Position numbers and translations under genes: made by a program. A stretch of DNA of 64,000 nt, from the NCBI RefSeq assembly GCF_000691165.1, contig NZ_ASJD01000004.1:1-64000 (forward strand), given 5' to 3'. The stretch comes from Bacillus safensis FO-36b. GTDB lineage: Bacteria > Bacillota > Bacilli > Bacillales > Bacillaceae. This document shows positions 43,499 to 52,434 of the stretch, piece by piece (the first letter of the stretch is position 1; each line of letters starts with the position of its first letter). The notes beneath the pieces are model-generated. The model did no database searches. It was not told where the DNA came from and was given only the letters and a program-made list of their open reading frames with translations.

Positions 43499-45019
43499 TT
43501 ATAAAAGTGGTGATAATAATCTTGCTGTTGATTCAAACAGTCTGACCCCCAAGGGTCTCTTTGCAAACTCTTCTGGAACAATTTCATGTGACTGCTCTAA
43601 ATCACCTAAGAAATCATTGACGAGCTTCTCGGTGCTTTTTGTTTTATAGAGGAAGGCATTCACTTCAAAGTTCAAATGAAAGCTTCTCATATCCATGTTT
43701 GCCGTTCCTATCGAAGCCAGCTCGCTATCCACAATAATAAATTTACTATGCATAAAGCCTTGATCATACTCGTATACCTTTGCTCCTGCGTCAAGAAGCT
43801 CCGGGAAGTATGAACGAGATGCATGGAAAACAATCCGTTTATCTGGATTCTTTGGAGCAATAATCCGTACATCTACTCCGCTCAATGCGGCAATTTTCAA
43901 TGCGGACAAAATATCATCATCCGGCACAAAATACGGTGAAGCGATCCAGATGGACTTTTTGGCGGAGATGATCATGGAGAAAAAAAGATTTTTAATGACC
44001 TCCCACTGCTTGTCAGGCCCGCCAGCAATCATTTGTACGCCTTCTGTTGTACTCTCAAGGTGGCTGAAATCTTTGAAATAGTCCACACCAGAGCATCTTT
44101 CATTCGTCATATAGTACCAATCCTGCATGAAAATCTGCTGGAGGTCACGAACAGCTTCGCCCTTAATCATCAAATGAGTATCACGCCAGAATCCATATTG
44201 TCTGCTTCTGCCCATGTATTCGTCTCCAATGTTAAGCCCGCCGACAAATCCCACTTCCCCATCAATTACGACAATTTTTCTATGATTTCGGAAGTTGATT
44301 TTATTATTTAAAAGGGGGAGCCTTACTGGTAAAAACGGAACGATCTGAACGCCAGCCTTTTCTAGGTCAGCAATATATTGACGGGAGAGCTTTAAGCTTC
44401 CTACATCGTCATATAAAAAGCGGACAATCACGCCATTTTTCGCTTTTTCAATGAGAATGTCCTTTAATTCTTGGCCAAGGTCGTCGTGGCGGAGAATGTA
44501 ATATTCTAAATGAATGTGATGAGTTGCTTTTTTAATCTCTTCAAAAATATGAGAGAATGTTTCTTCACCATTGGTTAAGACTTTAGAGGACGTGCGATAT
44601 GTAATAGGAGTATGTCCGAGTCTGTGGGCCAGCTTAAATAAGAGCTGCTGATGATCACCCATATGCGTCATTTTTTCAATCGCTTCTCTATGGATACGTT
44701 CATCTTCCTGAATTAATTTCTCGTCCAATACCGCCTTCTTTTCAAACAGCCGGCGCTTTTTGATATTGCGTCCAAAGAAAATGTAGAACAAAAAGCCGAA
44801 TAACGGAAAGCTGCCAAGCAGGACAAGCCATGTAATCGTTTGAGACGGATTCCGGTTCTCCAAGAAAATAACAAATCCGATGAAAATAATCGATAAAGTA
44901 AATAGAACACTCACAGAACTTAATACACTTACCGCTAAATCACCGACAATCAATTGGATGATTAAATAAGCACCTACCGTAATGATTAGAAAAAATAGAA
45001 CTTTGACTACATTTCTCAT
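43499..45019 (-). CDS. cls: cardiolipin synthase (phospholipase D superfamily)
   Basis: 506 residues. Two N-terminal membrane segments (VLFFLIITVGAYLIIQLI and FTLSIIFIGFVIFLE), a PLDc_N region (TITWLVLLGSFPLFGFLFYIFFGRN) and two HKD catalytic motifs: NHRKIVVIDGEVGFVGGLN (about residue 240) and HSKFIIVDSELASIGTANMD (about residue 420). It condenses two phosphatidylglycerols to cardiolipin. Not at this locus in B. subtilis 168, as I recall, so a local insertion between coiA and mecA. Confidence 0.92.
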   Translation of the reverse strand: MRNVVKVLFFLIITVGAYLIIQLIVGDLAVSVLSSVSVLFTLSIIFIGFVIFLENRNPSQTITWLVLLGSFPLFGFLFYIFFGRNIKKRRLFEKKAVLDEKLIQEDERIHREAIEKMTHMGDHQQLLFKLAHRLGHTPITYRTSSKVLTNGEETFSHIFEEIKKATHHIHLEYYILRHDDLGQELKDILIEKAKNGVIVRFLYDDVGSLKLSRQYIADLEKAGVQIVPFLPVRLPLLNNKINFRNHRKIVVIDGEVGFVGGLNIGDEYMGRSRQYGFWRDTHLMIKGEAVRDLQQIFMQDWYYMTNERCSGVDYFKDFSHLESTTEGVQMIAGGPDKQWEVIKNLFFSMIISAKKSIWIASPYFVPDDDILSALKIAALSGVDVRIIAPKNPDKRIVFHASRSYFPELLDAGAKVYEYDQGFMHSKFIIVDSELASIGTANMDMRSFHLNFEVNAFLYKTKSTEKLVNDFLGDLEQSHEIVPEEFAKRPLGVRLFESTARLLSPLL

Positions 45020-45065
45020 TTCATTTTTCTCCTTGCCGATCTCTTTATTTATCTATTCATTCAGA

Positions 45066-45101
45066 TAAAAAAGCCGATTCCTCTATAGAAATCGACTTTT
45101 T
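45066..45101 (-). terminator. terminator of mecA
   Basis: AAAAGTCGATT / AATCGGCTTTT with TCTATAGAGG between, T-run on the minus strand. Confidence 0.85.
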
Positions 45102-45106
45102 GTTAG

Positions 45107-45772
45107 TTACGAGAAGTGCTGTTGAATCGTTTCAAGGGCATTCCCTTCGATAATCAGCTGACCGTATTCTTTCAGTCTGTAGATGCTGACCACTGATTCA
45201 TGAGCATATTCAAGCAAAATGCTGAGCTTATTCTCCACTTGCTCATCTGACAAATCCTCGTGGAAGTCAACATATAGATAATAACGGTTTTCAAACGAAT
45301 ATAAACTTGTGGTAAAATCCTGCATATTTAATTGAGAAAGTGCAATCAAATCTTCAAAGTCATCCATTTTCAATACGAATTGAAGTTGAAGTTTTTTGTC
45401 CTTCTCATTATGGTCTTCTTGATCTTGCTCTTCTTTATGAAAATCATCAAGCAGTGCGTCTAAGCTTTCTTCATCTGTTTGATCTTTTTTATCTTCTGGA
45501 ATCGGCAATTCGAGCTTTTGTCCATCTTTAGAAAGTTGGGCTTTTGTCACGACAATTTCAAGACCTTTGTCAAGTGCCTGTACTTGAATCCAAAGCGGTC
45601 CCTCTACTGCAAATTCTTCTTCTTCGTGCACTTCGTCCATTACTTCCCAAAACAGCTCTTCACTGCGCTCACGATTGTACCAGATCTCTTCACGGTCAAA
45701 TCCGCGATCTTCAATATCACCGTAGGAAATATAAAATTTGACTGTATGTTCATTTATTCTTTCGATTTCCAT
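45107..45772 (-). CDS. mecA: adaptor protein MecA
   Basis: 221 residues from ATG 45772 (AAGGTTGG upstream). The N-terminus MEIERINEHTVKFYISYGDIEDRGFDREEIWYNRERSEELFW binds ComK/ComS, then an acidic linker (DKKDQTDEESLDALLDDFHKEEQ), and a C-terminal ClpC-binding domain (LYSFENRYYLYVDFHEDLSDEQVENKLSILLEYA). MecA delivers ComK to ClpCP. coiA, a ComK target, lies nearby. Confidence 0.95.
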   Translation of the reverse strand: MEIERINEHTVKFYISYGDIEDRGFDREEIWYNRERSEELFWEVMDEVHEEEEFAVEGPLWIQVQALDKGLEIVVTKAQLSKDGQKLELPIPEDKKDQTDEESLDALLDDFHKEEQDQEDHNEKDKKLQLQFVLKMDDFEDLIALSQLNMQDFTTSLYSFENRYYLYVDFHEDLSDEQVENKLSILLEYAHESVVSIYRLKEYGQLIIEGNALETIQQHFS

Positions 45773-46036
45773 TTTGCCAACCTTCCCTTCTATATAAGAT
45801 GTTGAAGGGACATACAAGCTCCCAATTAATAGTACTTTACTACAATTTACCCGTTCCGTCTACATGTTAACCGTTTAAAGAATTGAGGTATTGCTTCGTA
45901 CTGTCTATTTTATGATAAAACATGAATAAAAGAAATAAAAACGCATTTTTTGCAGAGAAAACTTGCAGAAACATATATTTGAATTGTCTTCATATATTGG
46001 TTGTACGAGCTCTATTTGGGACATGAGGTGAAATAG

Positions 46037-46702
46037 ATGGAAACAGAGTGGATCGTATCCTTACTGATGATTATTGGCATAGACCTGATTTTAGGCGGAG
46101 ATAATGCGCTCATCATTGCGATGGCGAGTCGCAGTTTATCACATGACAAACGCAATAAAGCCATTTGGATCGGCACTCTTTTAGCCGTGTTGATGAGAAT
46201 TACAATGACTGGTGCCGCCGTTTATTTATTGACTATCCCTTATTTGCAGTTTATTGGCGGTCTTTTTCTCCTTTATATAGGATACAATCTGTTAATTGAA
46301 CAAAAGAAGGAATCGATTCGGATAAAGAGCAGCGGCTCCCTTTGGCGTGCGGTTCAAACCATTGTGATTGCCGACCTTTTTATGTCACTTGATAATGTCA
46401 TCGCAGTTGCAGGTGCAGCAAAAGGCAACATGCTTCTGACCGCTTTTGGTCTCATGATTTCTGTACCGATTATTATTTGGGGAAGCAAGCTGATTCATGC
46501 AGCTTTAACTAAATTTCCGTTTCTTTTATACGGAGGAAGTGCTCTCTTGGCCTTTACAGGGGGTGAAATGATTGTACGTGATGTGAAATTGGCTGAATTT
46601 ATGGCACAGCATGCCACGCTTGAATTGATGCTTCCGTTTTTAACCGTCATAGTGGTCATATTAGCGAGCCTCTTTTACGAACAAACGGCTGAAAATAAAT
46701 AA
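46037..46702 (+). CDS. yjbE: TerC-family membrane protein YjbE
   Basis: 221 residues, about seven membrane segments. LGGDNALIIAMASRSL and LFMSLDNVIAVAGAAKGN are the paired Asp-Asn motifs of TerC proteins, thought to bind metal (Mn2+ export or metal loading of secreted enzymes in Bacillus). I see no yybP-ykoY manganese riboswitch in the upstream 220 bases. RBS GAGGTG before the ATG. Confidence 0.88.
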   Translation: METEWIVSLLMIIGIDLILGGDNALIIAMASRSLSHDKRNKAIWIGTLLAVLMRITMTGAAVYLLTIPYLQFIGGLFLLYIGYNLLIEQKKESIRIKSSGSLWRAVQTIVIADLFMSLDNVIAVAGAAKGNMLLTAFGLMISVPIIIWGSKLIHAALTKFPFLLYGGSALLAFTGGEMIVRDVKLAEFMAQHATLELMLPFLTVIVVILASLFYEQTAENK

Positions 46703-46735
46703 AAAAAGCTGCCAAATGATCGGCAGCTTTTTATG
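46703..46735. terminator. bidirectional terminator yjbE/spx
   Basis: AAAAAGCTGCC / GGCAGCTTTTT with AAATGATC loop. Confidence 0.92.
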
Positions 46736-46741
46736 TTTTTA

Positions 46742-47137
46742 TTAGTTAGCAAGTCGCTGAGCTTCTCTTAGTTGGAATGTACGAACCGTTCTTGGTAAGA
46801 AACGTCTAATTTCATCTTCATTGTACCCAACTTGTAATCTTTTTTCATCCAAGATAATTGGACGACGCAAAAGACCTGGATGCTCATTGATTAGTTTATA
46901 CAATTGTTGAAGCGGCATTGTCTCAACATTGACATTTAGTTTTTGGAATACTTTTGAACGTGTTGAGATAATTTCGTCTGTACCGTCTTCTGTCATTCGA
47001 AGAATTTCTTTGATTTCATCGATTGAAAGAGGCTCAGAAAAAATGTTTCTCTCTTGATATGGGATATTGTGCTCTTCTAACCACGCTCTTGCTTTTCTAC
47101 ATGATGTACAGCTTGGTGATGTGTATAATGTTACCAT
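46742..47137 (-). CDS. spx: global redox regulator Spx
   Basis: 131 residues. Redox CxxC in [16 protein letters not shown] (Cys10, Cys13), the RNA-polymerase-contact Arg in [10 protein letters not shown] (about residue 52), and C-terminal LAN recognised by SpxH-ClpXP. Spx binds the RNA polymerase alpha subunit and redirects transcription to thiol-stress genes. yjbC lies upstream in the same direction, as in the yjbC-spx operon of B. subtilis. Confidence 0.97.
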   Translation of the reverse strand: MVTLYTSPSCTSCRKARAWLEEHNIPYQERNIFSEPLSIDEIKEILRMTEDGTDEIISTRSKVFQKLNVNVETMPLQQLYKLINEHPGLLRRPIILDEKRLQVGYNEDEIRRFLPRTVRTFQLREAQRLAN

Positions 47138-47330
47138 AAATCTTCACTCCTCAATTTGTAGAATGAATATTGATCTGTATTCTTAAATTAAAATTGTTCT
47201 AAATAAGTAATCTTTATAGTGATTATACTATAAAAAAGTAAGTGTGAACAGATTTTCTTGCAATTTTTGTGACAAAAACTAGACAATTTCATTCATTTTG
47301 TCGTGCTGCTGGATGTCAGAACATTCTCAT

Positions 47331-47909
47331 TTACTCGAGATGATCGAAAATATTTTTTTGCTTTCTATTTTCAATGATCTTCAATACATCATCAACATCC
47401 TCATACGATTGTCCATACCATTCTTCATCTTTATACGTATGGATTCGTTCATAGGTCTTCCTCATGGCTTCCATGATCTCTTCCTCATGATTTGTAAGAG
47501 GCGACCAATAAAGAATTTCCATGCGGTTCACTTCATTTGTTGCAAGTGACCTGCGTTTATAACCGATTGATTCTGCATGCTTGAAGTGCTCTCTTTGGTA
47601 AAACTTTAGGCGTTTTGCAGTATCTGCATCATCTTCATCTACAGGCTCGACCTCAAGCAAGATCGGTTTCTTTTTTTCCTTCAGCTTATGAATAAGCTTT
47701 GACCCGAGGCCTTCACCTCTTGCATCTTTGGAAACAAATAAATAATCAATAAAGATGAAAGAATCAAATTCGGCGTACATCATCACATGATGAGGTCCTT
47801 CCTCCTTATGATAAATATCACTTCTTTCCTTTAATAAAGCTTCCATATGCTCTTTTGACTTCATTTCTTCTATCGGGAAGTATTCACTGAGCTTTTCATA
47901 CCAATTCAT
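47331..47909 (-). CDS. yjbC: GNAT-family acetyltransferase YjbC
   Basis: 192 residues from ATG 47909 (AAGGAGCAGATCC upstream), giving MNWYEKLSEYFPIEEMKS, as in B. subtilis YjbC. GNAT fold: HHVMMYAEFDSFIFIDYLFVSKDARGEGLGSKLIHKL (acetyl-CoA loop RGEGLG), LLEVEPVDEDD. First gene of the yjbC-spx operon; the substrate is unknown. The 193-base gap to spx likely contains extra spx promoters. Confidence 0.9.
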   Translation of the reverse strand: MNWYEKLSEYFPIEEMKSKEHMEALLKERSDIYHKEEGPHHVMMYAEFDSFIFIDYLFVSKDARGEGLGSKLIHKLKEKKKPILLEVEPVDEDDADTAKRLKFYQREHFKHAESIGYKRRSLATNEVNRMEILYWSPLTNHEEEIMEAMRKTYERIHTYKDEEWYGQSYEDVDDVLKIIENRKQKNIFDHLE

Positions 47910-48046
47910 GGATCTGCTCCTTATGCTATAGTTAAGAACCACTTCCTTAGATATTCCCGATTTCCTGCTATTTAAACGCCTGTACTAGTAAGACGCAGCA
48001 AAGTCTTAAGTAGTTTCACTTTTTTTCAATTAACGCAAAAAAAGTT

Positions 48047-48334
48047 TTATAACGAACGATTCATGACGAGTTGAATACAGACAAACAGGATAATTGTCAT
48101 CGCAATTTGAAGCATAATGAAATAAAGATATTTTACGCGCCATGCTTCTTGCTTCTGACCGCTTGTCTTTCGGTTAAGCATATATTCCATTGAAAAAGAC
48201 ACAATCCCAATGAGTACCATAAACGCGAGCATCCACTTTCCTCCGTTTGGTTTCCTGAAAAAAGACGTTGAAAAAAGCATGAATACAATGAGAACATGAA
48301 GCAATGAATAACGAAAGGTTTTCCAATTTAACAT
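48047..48334 (-). CDS. small membrane protein, 95 residues
   Basis: Three hydrophobic stretches: SLLHVLIVFMLFSTSFF, WMLAFMVLIGIVSFSMEYML and YLYFIMLQIAMTIILFVCIQLV, with a basic loop NRKTSGQKQEAWRVK. RBS GGAGG upstream of the ATG. The large transporter gene yjbB that sits here in B. subtilis is absent, and this small ORF takes its place. No family recognised. Confidence 0.65.
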   Translation of the reverse strand: MLNWKTFRYSLLHVLIVFMLFSTSFFRKPNGGKWMLAFMVLIGIVSFSMEYMLNRKTSGQKQEAWRVKYLYFIMLQIAMTIILFVCIQLVMNRSL

Positions 48335-48401
48335 TTGATTTCCTCCGGTATCTGCTTGTACTTAACTAAAAATTACCATCATCTTGTTTTTTTGTAAAAT
48401 A

Positions 48402-48434
48402 AAAAAAGAAGCACTGACTTAGCAGTGCTTCTTT
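48402..48434 (-). terminator. terminator of oppABCDF
   Basis: AAAGAAGCACTG / CAGTGCTTCTTT with ACTTAG or CTAAGT loop, T-run on the minus strand. Confidence 0.9.
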
Positions 48435-48438
48435 CTTC

Positions 48439-49359
48439 TTATGATTGTTTCGCCTGAAGCTCTTTGAATTCTTCCTCTGTGCAGCTCACAAAATGACCTG
48501 GCTTCACTTCACGGAACTCGGTGTTTGTTCCTTTGTGAACAGATGGATCATACTTGATTCGTTTGCGGTTACGCTCATAATCAGGATCTGGAAGCGGAAT
48601 CGCAGACAGCAATGATTTTGTATATGGATGAAGCGGGTTTTCGTATAATTCATTCGCTGGTGCCAGCTCAACCAATTTTCCAAAATACATCACACCGATA
48701 CGATCGCTGATGTATTTTACCATGGACAAGTCATGAGCAATGAATAAGTACGTTAAACCTTTTTCCTCTTGAAGCTCTTTCAATAAATTGACGACCTGCG
48801 CTTGGATCGACACGTCTAATGCAGAGATTGGTTCATCGGCGATGATGAAATCCGGCTCTACTGCTAATGCACGGGCAATTCCGATACGCTGCCTTTGACC
48901 GCCTGAGAATTCATGCGGGTATCTGTTCGCGTGCTCTTTGTTCAAGCCAACAGTTTCAAGTAATTGGTACACACGCTCTTTACGCGCCTGTTTTGTTTTT
49001 GCAAGGCCATGAATGTCGATGCCCTCTGCAATGATATCAAGCACTGTCATTCTAGGGTTGAGTGAAGCATATGGATCTTGGAAGATCATCTGCATTTGAC
49101 GGTTGAACTCAAGCATTTTTTGTCTTGATTTCTTCCCGTGTACATTTTCTCCCTTATAAAGAACTTCACCATCTGTCGCATCATAAAGTCTAATGATCGA
49201 ACGGCCCGTAGTGGATTTACCACAACCAGACTCACCTACAAGACCAAGCGTTTCACCTTTGTAAATATCAAATGAAACCCCATCAACTGCTTTCACAGTT
49301 CCTCTCGCTGTATGGAAATGCTGCTTCAAATTTTTGATTTCTAACAGTTTTTCTGCCAT
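48439..49359 (-). CDS. oppF: oligopeptide ABC transporter ATPase OppF
   Basis: 306 residues from ATG 49359. Walker [16 protein letters not shown]-loop [14 protein letters not shown], signature [17 protein letters not shown], Walker [14 protein letters not shown], His switch FIAHDLS. With OppD it forms the ATPase pair of the Opp permease, which imports oligopeptides and Phr pheromones. The end has no 4Fe-4S type cysteine cluster but a short tail [11 protein letters not shown]. Overlaps the oppD end closely. Confidence 0.95.
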   Translation of the reverse strand: MAEKLLEIKNLKQHFHTARGTVKAVDGVSFDIYKGETLGLVGESGCGKSTTGRSIIRLYDATDGEVLYKGENVHGKKSRQKMLEFNRQMQMIFQDPYASLNPRMTVLDIIAEGIDIHGLAKTKQARKERVYQLLETVGLNKEHANRYPHEFSGGQRQRIGIARALAVEPDFIIADEPISALDVSIQAQVVNLLKELQEEKGLTYLFIAHDLSMVKYISDRIGVMYFGKLVELAPANELYENPLHPYTKSLLSAIPLPDPDYERNRKRIKYDPSVHKGTNTEFREVKPGHFVSCTEEEFKELQAKQS

Positions 49360-49360
49360 G

Positions 49361-50440
49361 CTATTCACCCTCTTTTACTAATACAGGTTTTTCGTAGCTA
49401 CCTTCTAGTTCACGCATTCTCGCCTTTACAGAAGCAGGCGGTTCAACTTTAGGTGCATTCGGATGAAGTAGCCATGATTTCACATAATGCGTATCTGATA
49501 CTTTGAACATTGGCGGTTCTTGTTCAAAGTCAATTTTCATTGCATAATCGCTGCGGAGTGCAAATGCATCTCCTTTCGGCGGGTTTGTCAGATCTGGCGG
49601 TGTTCCTGGAATGGCAGTCAGCTTTCCTTCATCTCCGCCATCTGTGTCAAGACTCGGCATGGATGCTAAAAGTCCCCATGTATACGGATGCTTAGGATTG
49701 TAGAAAATTTCATCGACAGTCCCTGTCTCCACAATCTGTCCTGCATACATAACAGCTACACGATCAGCGACGTTGGCAACAACACCTAGATCATGCGTAA
49801 TAAAGATAATCGAAGTGTCAACCTTTTGCTGAATTTCTTTCATTAATTCTAAAATTTGTGCTTGAATTGTTACATCAAGTGCAGTCGTTGGCTCATCGGC
49901 AATCAGCAGCTTTGGATCTGCTGCAAGCGCCATGGCGATGACAACCCTTTGTCTCATCCCGCCACTAAATTCGTGCGGATATTGTTTAATTCTTTTTTCA
50001 GGCATTGGAATTCCAACGAGCTCCAATAGTTCAATGGCTCTTTTTTCAGCCGCTTCTTTTGAAATTTGTTCATGCTTGAACAGCACTTCTGTAATTTGTT
50101 TCCCGACTTTCATCGTTGGATTCAAAGACGTCATCGGATCTTGGAAGATCATTGAGATATCTTTTCCTCGAATGGTTTGCATTTGTTTTTCAGTTTTCTT
50201 GACAATATCTTGGCCATCAAACAGGATCTGTCCGCGCTTGAAATAACCTGGCGGCATCGGAATTAATCTCATGATCGCTTGTGATGTCACACTTTTACCA
50301 GAGCCAGATTCACCTACAATAGCAAGTGTCTCGCCTTTATTTAAGTGGAAGTTCACACCACGAATGGCTTGAACCTCTCCACCATATGTTTTAAATGAGA
50401 TTGCAAGGTCTTTCACCTCTAGAATACGTTCACGTTCCAT
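49361..50440 (-). CDS. oppD: oligopeptide ABC transporter ATPase OppD
   Basis: 359 residues from ATG 50440 (AAGGAGTGATTAGG upstream). Walker [28 protein letters not shown], signature [17 protein letters not shown], Walker [20 protein letters not shown]. The C-terminus holds the oligopeptide transporter extension ([13 protein letters not shown] ... IPGTPPDL). Partner of OppF. Confidence 0.95.
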   Translation of the reverse strand: MERERILEVKDLAISFKTYGGEVQAIRGVNFHLNKGETLAIVGESGSGKSVTSQAIMRLIPMPPGYFKRGQILFDGQDIVKKTEKQMQTIRGKDISMIFQDPMTSLNPTMKVGKQITEVLFKHEQISKEAAEKRAIELLELVGIPMPEKRIKQYPHEFSGGMRQRVVIAMALAADPKLLIADEPTTALDVTIQAQILELMKEIQQKVDTSIIFITHDLGVVANVADRVAVMYAGQIVETGTVDEIFYNPKHPYTWGLLASMPSLDTDGGDEGKLTAIPGTPPDLTNPPKGDAFALRSDYAMKIDFEQEPPMFKVSDTHYVKSWLLHPNAPKVEPPASVKARMRELEGSYEKPVLVKEGE

Positions 50441-50452
50441 CCTAATCACTCC

Positions 50453-51370
50453 TTATTTACGCAACTTCGGATCTAAAGCGTCTCTTAGTCCGTCTCCAAC
50501 CACGTTAAAACCAAACATTGTAATACAGATAAATGCGGCTGGGAACCATAATCTCCAAGGGTAATACGTCATGGCTGGAATTCCGTCAGACGCCATTGTT
50601 CCCCAGCTCGCTAACGGAGCCGGTACACCAAGCCCTAGGTAGCTTAGGAATGCCTCTGTGAAGATAGCAGAAGGAATCGTTAATGTCATCGTCACAAGGA
50701 TTGGTCCCATTGAGTTTGGAATTAAGTGTTTAAATAAAAGTCTAGATGTTTTCGCACCTAATGTTTGTGCTGCAAGAACGTATTCTTGACTCTTTAATTG
50801 TAAAACCTGTCCCCGAACAATACGTGCCATGTTAATCCAGCCTACGACTGTCATGGCAAGGATAATCGTTAATAATCCTTTTGGCAGAACAACCATCATT
50901 AAGATAACCATTAATAGTGTTGGAATTGCCCATAAAACGTCTGCGATACGCATCATTACTTCATCTGTACGGCCGCCTTTGAATGCAGCAATACTTCCCC
51001 AGATAATACCGATAATCACGTCAAGCACCGCTGCAGCAAGCCCGATAAAGATCGAAATTCTTGCCCCGACCCATGTACGGACAAACATGTCACGTCCTAA
51101 ATCATCTGTACCAAACCAGTGTTCTTTTGAAGGCGGCTGGTCAGCATTCAGCAAATCAGTCGTAGAGTAATCGTATTTAGAAAACATCGGAACAAAGATG
51201 GCCAGCATCACGATAATAAAAATGATTGTAAGTCCAACCATTGCAAGTTTATTGGCACGGAAGCGAAGCATGGCATCCTTCCATAAAGATAGACTAGGTT
51301 TAGAAATTTTTTCAGATTCTGCTGCGTCAGCTGTCGCAGGCACAAATAAATCTTTTCTCATCTCTTCCAT
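50453..51370 (-). CDS. oppC: oligopeptide ABC transporter permease OppC
   Basis: 305 residues, BPD_transp_1 family. N-terminal membrane segment (LAMVGLTIIFIIVMLAIFVPMF), then five more with the EAA loop ARTLGAKTSRLLFKHLIPN region (LAAQTLGAKTSRLLFKHLIPNSMGPI). SYLGLGVPAPLASWGTMASDGIPAM is typical of OppC. Heterodimer with OppB in the membrane. Confidence 0.95.
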   Translation of the reverse strand: MEEMRKDLFVPATADAAESEKISKPSLSLWKDAMLRFRANKLAMVGLTIIFIIVMLAIFVPMFSKYDYSTTDLLNADQPPSKEHWFGTDDLGRDMFVRTWVGARISIFIGLAAAVLDVIIGIIWGSIAAFKGGRTDEVMMRIADVLWAIPTLLMVILMMVVLPKGLLTIILAMTVVGWINMARIVRGQVLQLKSQEYVLAAQTLGAKTSRLLFKHLIPNSMGPILVTMTLTIPSAIFTEAFLSYLGLGVPAPLASWGTMASDGIPAMTYYPWRLWFPAAFICITMFGFNVVGDGLRDALDPKLRK

Positions 51371-51373
51371 GTG

Positions 51374-52318
51374 TTAGACCCCTTTCTTCGCCTTCGTCAG
51401 TTTAATTCTAGGATCGATAATACCGTAGAGGACGTCAACGACTAGAATACTGATTAATAGAATAATACTGTAGAAGACTGTGACACCCATGATGACGGTG
51501 TAATCACGGTTTGTAATGCTTGTGACAAAGTGAGAGCCTAAGCCAGGAATACCAAAAATCTTCTCAACGACAAAACTACCTGTTAAAACTGAAGCAGCCA
51601 TTGGTCCCATGTATGTGATAACAGGTAACAATGCGTTTCGGATGGCGTGTTTGATCGTCACAGCAGATTTTGTTAATCCTTTCGCTCTAGCCGTTCTAAT
51701 GTAGTCACTATTTAGTACTTCAAGCATACTTGACCGTGCAAGTCTAGCGATAAATGCCATTGGCATGAAGGAAAGTGCAATAGAAGGTAGTACGGTGCTT
51801 GCCCAAGACTCCCATCCTGCAACTGGGAAGATCGCTATAATACTTGCCTCAGATGCAAATACATATTGTAGTAGCGCCGCTAAAATAAAACTTGGAACTG
51901 AAATTCCAAAGATCGTTAAAATGGCAATCGTATAGTCTTGCCACTTGTTATGATAGAGCGCTGCAAGGACCCCAAACAATACACCAAATGCTAATGCGAG
52001 GAGAATTGCCTCAATTCCGAGGGTAAAGGAAACGGGGAATCCAGAACTGATTAAGTCATTTACGGTTTGTCCTTTATATTTAAATGAGGGACCAAAATCT
52101 AATGTTGCAACTGAACCTAGGTAGTTTACATATTGAACAAATAAGGGCTTGTCCAATCCGTAGTGCTCGTTTAGGTTTGCTTCAATTTCAGCAGGAAGTT
52201 TCTTCTCACCAGAGAATGGACCACCAGGTGCTGCCTGCATGAGAAAGAAAGTTGCAGTTACAATAACAAACAGTGTGATTAAAATATATATTAATCGCTT
52301 ACCGATATATTTAAGCAA
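51374..52318 (-). CDS. oppB: oligopeptide ABC transporter permease OppB
   Basis: 314 residues from TTG 52318 (GGAGGTGCAATTCCG upstream). [52 protein letters not shown], and the EAA loop [27 protein letters not shown]. Six membrane segments. A hairpin lies between oppA and this gene (52367-52399). Confidence 0.95.
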   Translation of the reverse strand: MLKYIGKRLIYILITLFVIVTATFFLMQAAPGGPFSGEKKLPAEIEANLNEHYGLDKPLFVQYVNYLGSVATLDFGPSFKYKGQTVNDLISSGFPVSFTLGIEAILLALAFGVLFGVLAALYHNKWQDYTIAILTIFGISVPSFILAALLQYVFASEASIIAIFPVAGWESWASTVLPSIALSFMPMAFIARLARSSMLEVLNSDYIRTARAKGLTKSAVTIKHAIRNALLPVITYMGPMAASVLTGSFVVEKIFGIPGLGSHFVTSITNRDYTVIMGVTVFYSIILLISILVVDVLYGIIDPRIKLTKAKKGV

Positions 52319-52366
52319 CGGAATTGCACCTCCATGATTTTACAACAATTTCTCTAATCAGCAAGA

Positions 52367-52399
52367 AAGGTATATGGAGAGACATCCTCCATATACCTT
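52367..52399 (-). promoter_or_regulatory. intercistronic hairpin oppA-oppB
   Basis: Perfect 13-bp stem AAGGTATATGGAG / CTCCATATACCTT with loop GATGTCT (minus-strand sense), then TCTTGC without a T-run. It probably protects the oppA message from 3' decay and lowers downstream expression. That effect is inferred from position. Confidence 0.75.
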
Positions 52400-52434
52400 A
52401 AGATCCTTGCCGTAGATCTCTTACACTATTACTC

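Noticed and set aside
45820-46036. Manganese (yybP-ykoY) riboswitch before the TerC-family gene yjbE
   Set aside because: Looked for because other TerC genes have one; the conserved loops are not present.
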